Shown here: one piece after another, positions 63,513 to 64,000 of the stretch
Position numbering within the stretch: the stretch's first letter is position 1
Layout: every line of letters starts with the position of its first letter
Source: Pirellula staleyi DSM 6068
GTDB taxonomy: Bacteria > Planctomycetota > Planctomycetia > Pirellulales > Pirellulaceae
Length of the DNA: 64,000 nt
NCBI RefSeq assembly: GCF_000025185.1
Contig: NC_013720.1
Span: forward strand, 1,860,001 to 1,924,000
Reading direction: 5' to 3'
The notes under the pieces: model-generated
Databases searched by the model: none
The model's input: only the letters and a program-made list of their open reading frames with translations
What the model was told of the DNA's origin: nothing
Program-made: the position numbers and the translations under genes

Positions 63513-64000
63513 GTGATTGAACTATTGAGTGGCCTTCCCCTGGCCGACTTCGAGATCTTTGGCCAGAAAGCCGAGGGGGCTGATCTCGCAATCATTGCCC
63601 TGCTTGTGCTGCTCGAAGGGGTCCTCTCAATCGACAACGCGCTGGTGCTCGGCCTGCTCGCCAAGCGACTTCCACCGGAACAGCGGCCCAAAGCCTTGTC
63701 GTATGGCCTGATTGGCGCGTTTGTCTTTCGCGTCATTGCGATTTGCACCGCCAGCCTGCTGCTGCAATGGACGATCGTCAAGTTCATCGGTGGCGCTTAT
63801 CTCGTCTACATCGCCGTGAAACATCTCTTCTTTGAAGCCAAGGAAGATCACGAAGAAGATATCATCATCGGAAAAACCGGTGAGCCCGAACTCGTGCAAG
63901 CGGGAACTGGCAAACCGCTGACCTCTGCAGAAGAGACTGACGAAATTCGCGAGCGTCTTCCGATTCCTGAGTCGGCTGTGGAGGCCCTGACCGGCGATCT
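63513..64000 (+). CDS. TerC-family membrane protein, 3' end missing
   Basis: The start is GTG at 63513 with GGAG eight bases upstream; the gene runs off the window after 162 codons. The visible part shows the TerC/Alx pattern: ALLVLLEGVLSIDNALVLG with the acidic Glu and Asp of the first helix, KRLPPEQRPKALSYGL, FVFRVIAICTASLLL and KFIGGAYLVYIAVKHLF. Members export or sense metals such as manganese or tellurite. A charged loop (EAKEDHEEDIIIGKTGEPE) follows. It begins 120 bases after metH on the same strand. Confidence 0.92.
   Translation, partial: MIELLSGLPLADFEIFGQKAEGADLAIIALLVLLEGVLSIDNALVLGLLAKRLPPEQRPKALSYGLIGAFVFRVIAICTASLLLQWTIVKFIGGAYLVYIAVKHLFFEAKEDHEEDIIIGKTGEPELVQAGTGKPLTSAEETDEIRERLPIPESAVEALTGD

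Overview
The window is chromosomal DNA from a planctomycete, most likely a Pirellulaceae member close to Pirellula; this is inferred from gene content and no database was searched. The diagnostic genes are a coupled DUF1592/DUF1552 pair with a C-type heme motif and a Tat leader, a DUF1559 prepilin-like protein and a relative of it, repeated TlpA-like thioredoxins, Tat-exported proteins of unknown function, LamG and PQQ-propeller proteins, and a glycine-tailed RRM protein. Genes are GC-rich and spaced, operons are short, and there are no rRNA genes or obvious phages. About 47 protein genes and one tRNA-Val(GAC) can be supported.

Layout. 1-2.5 kb: end of a PQQ-propeller gene, a bidirectional terminator and a secreted protein of unknown function. 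2.5-7.4 kb: an accessory-looking stretch with an AT-richer DUF262/DUF1524 gene (GmrSD-like, probably anti-phage), a cluster of small hairpin repeats and two orphan genes. 7.4-14.5 kb: XRE-type regulator, D-lactate dehydrogenase (ldhA), a TlpA-like protein, a rare double-TlpA lipoprotein and pterin dehydratase. 14.5-18 kb: two paralogous membrane proteins on either side of a membrane-anchored receiver protein, then a lipoprotein hydrolase. 18-25.7 kb: the DUF1592-DUF1552 operon, a poorly defined region and an exported FAD oxidoreductase. 25.8-28.5 kb: a putative M91-like zinc peptidase with a polyproline partner. 28.9-33.8 kb: DUF1559 prepilin and lipoprotein, tRNA-Val, thrS. 34-43 kb: solute-binding protein and membrane partner, gluzincin-like lipoprotein, MarR regulator, LamG protein, porin, GIDE-like/ankyrin membrane protein, RRM protein. 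44-50 kb: toxin-antitoxin pair, esterase, TolC-type channel, large Tat-exported protein. 50-59 kb: TspO, an Nramp-like carrier with an inserted calcium-loop segment, a prepilin-like protein, a GT-C glycosyltransferase, and a three-gene group (Pro/Ala-rich membrane protein, CpsD-like P-loop protein, ExeA-like ATPase) resembling exopolysaccharide machinery. 59.7-64 kb: cobalamin-dependent methionine synthase metH and the start of a TerC-family membrane protein.

The genes do not form one pathway. The clearest functional groups are the DUF1592/DUF1552 pair, the envelope thioredoxins, the polysaccharide-type operon and the M91-like peptidase pair. The best candidates for undescribed biology are the peptidase/polyproline pair (25.8-28.5 kb), the covarying hairpin family (4.9-6.5 kb), the receiver with paralogous membrane proteins (14.5-16.9 kb) and the carrier with calcium-type loops (50.7-52.5 kb).
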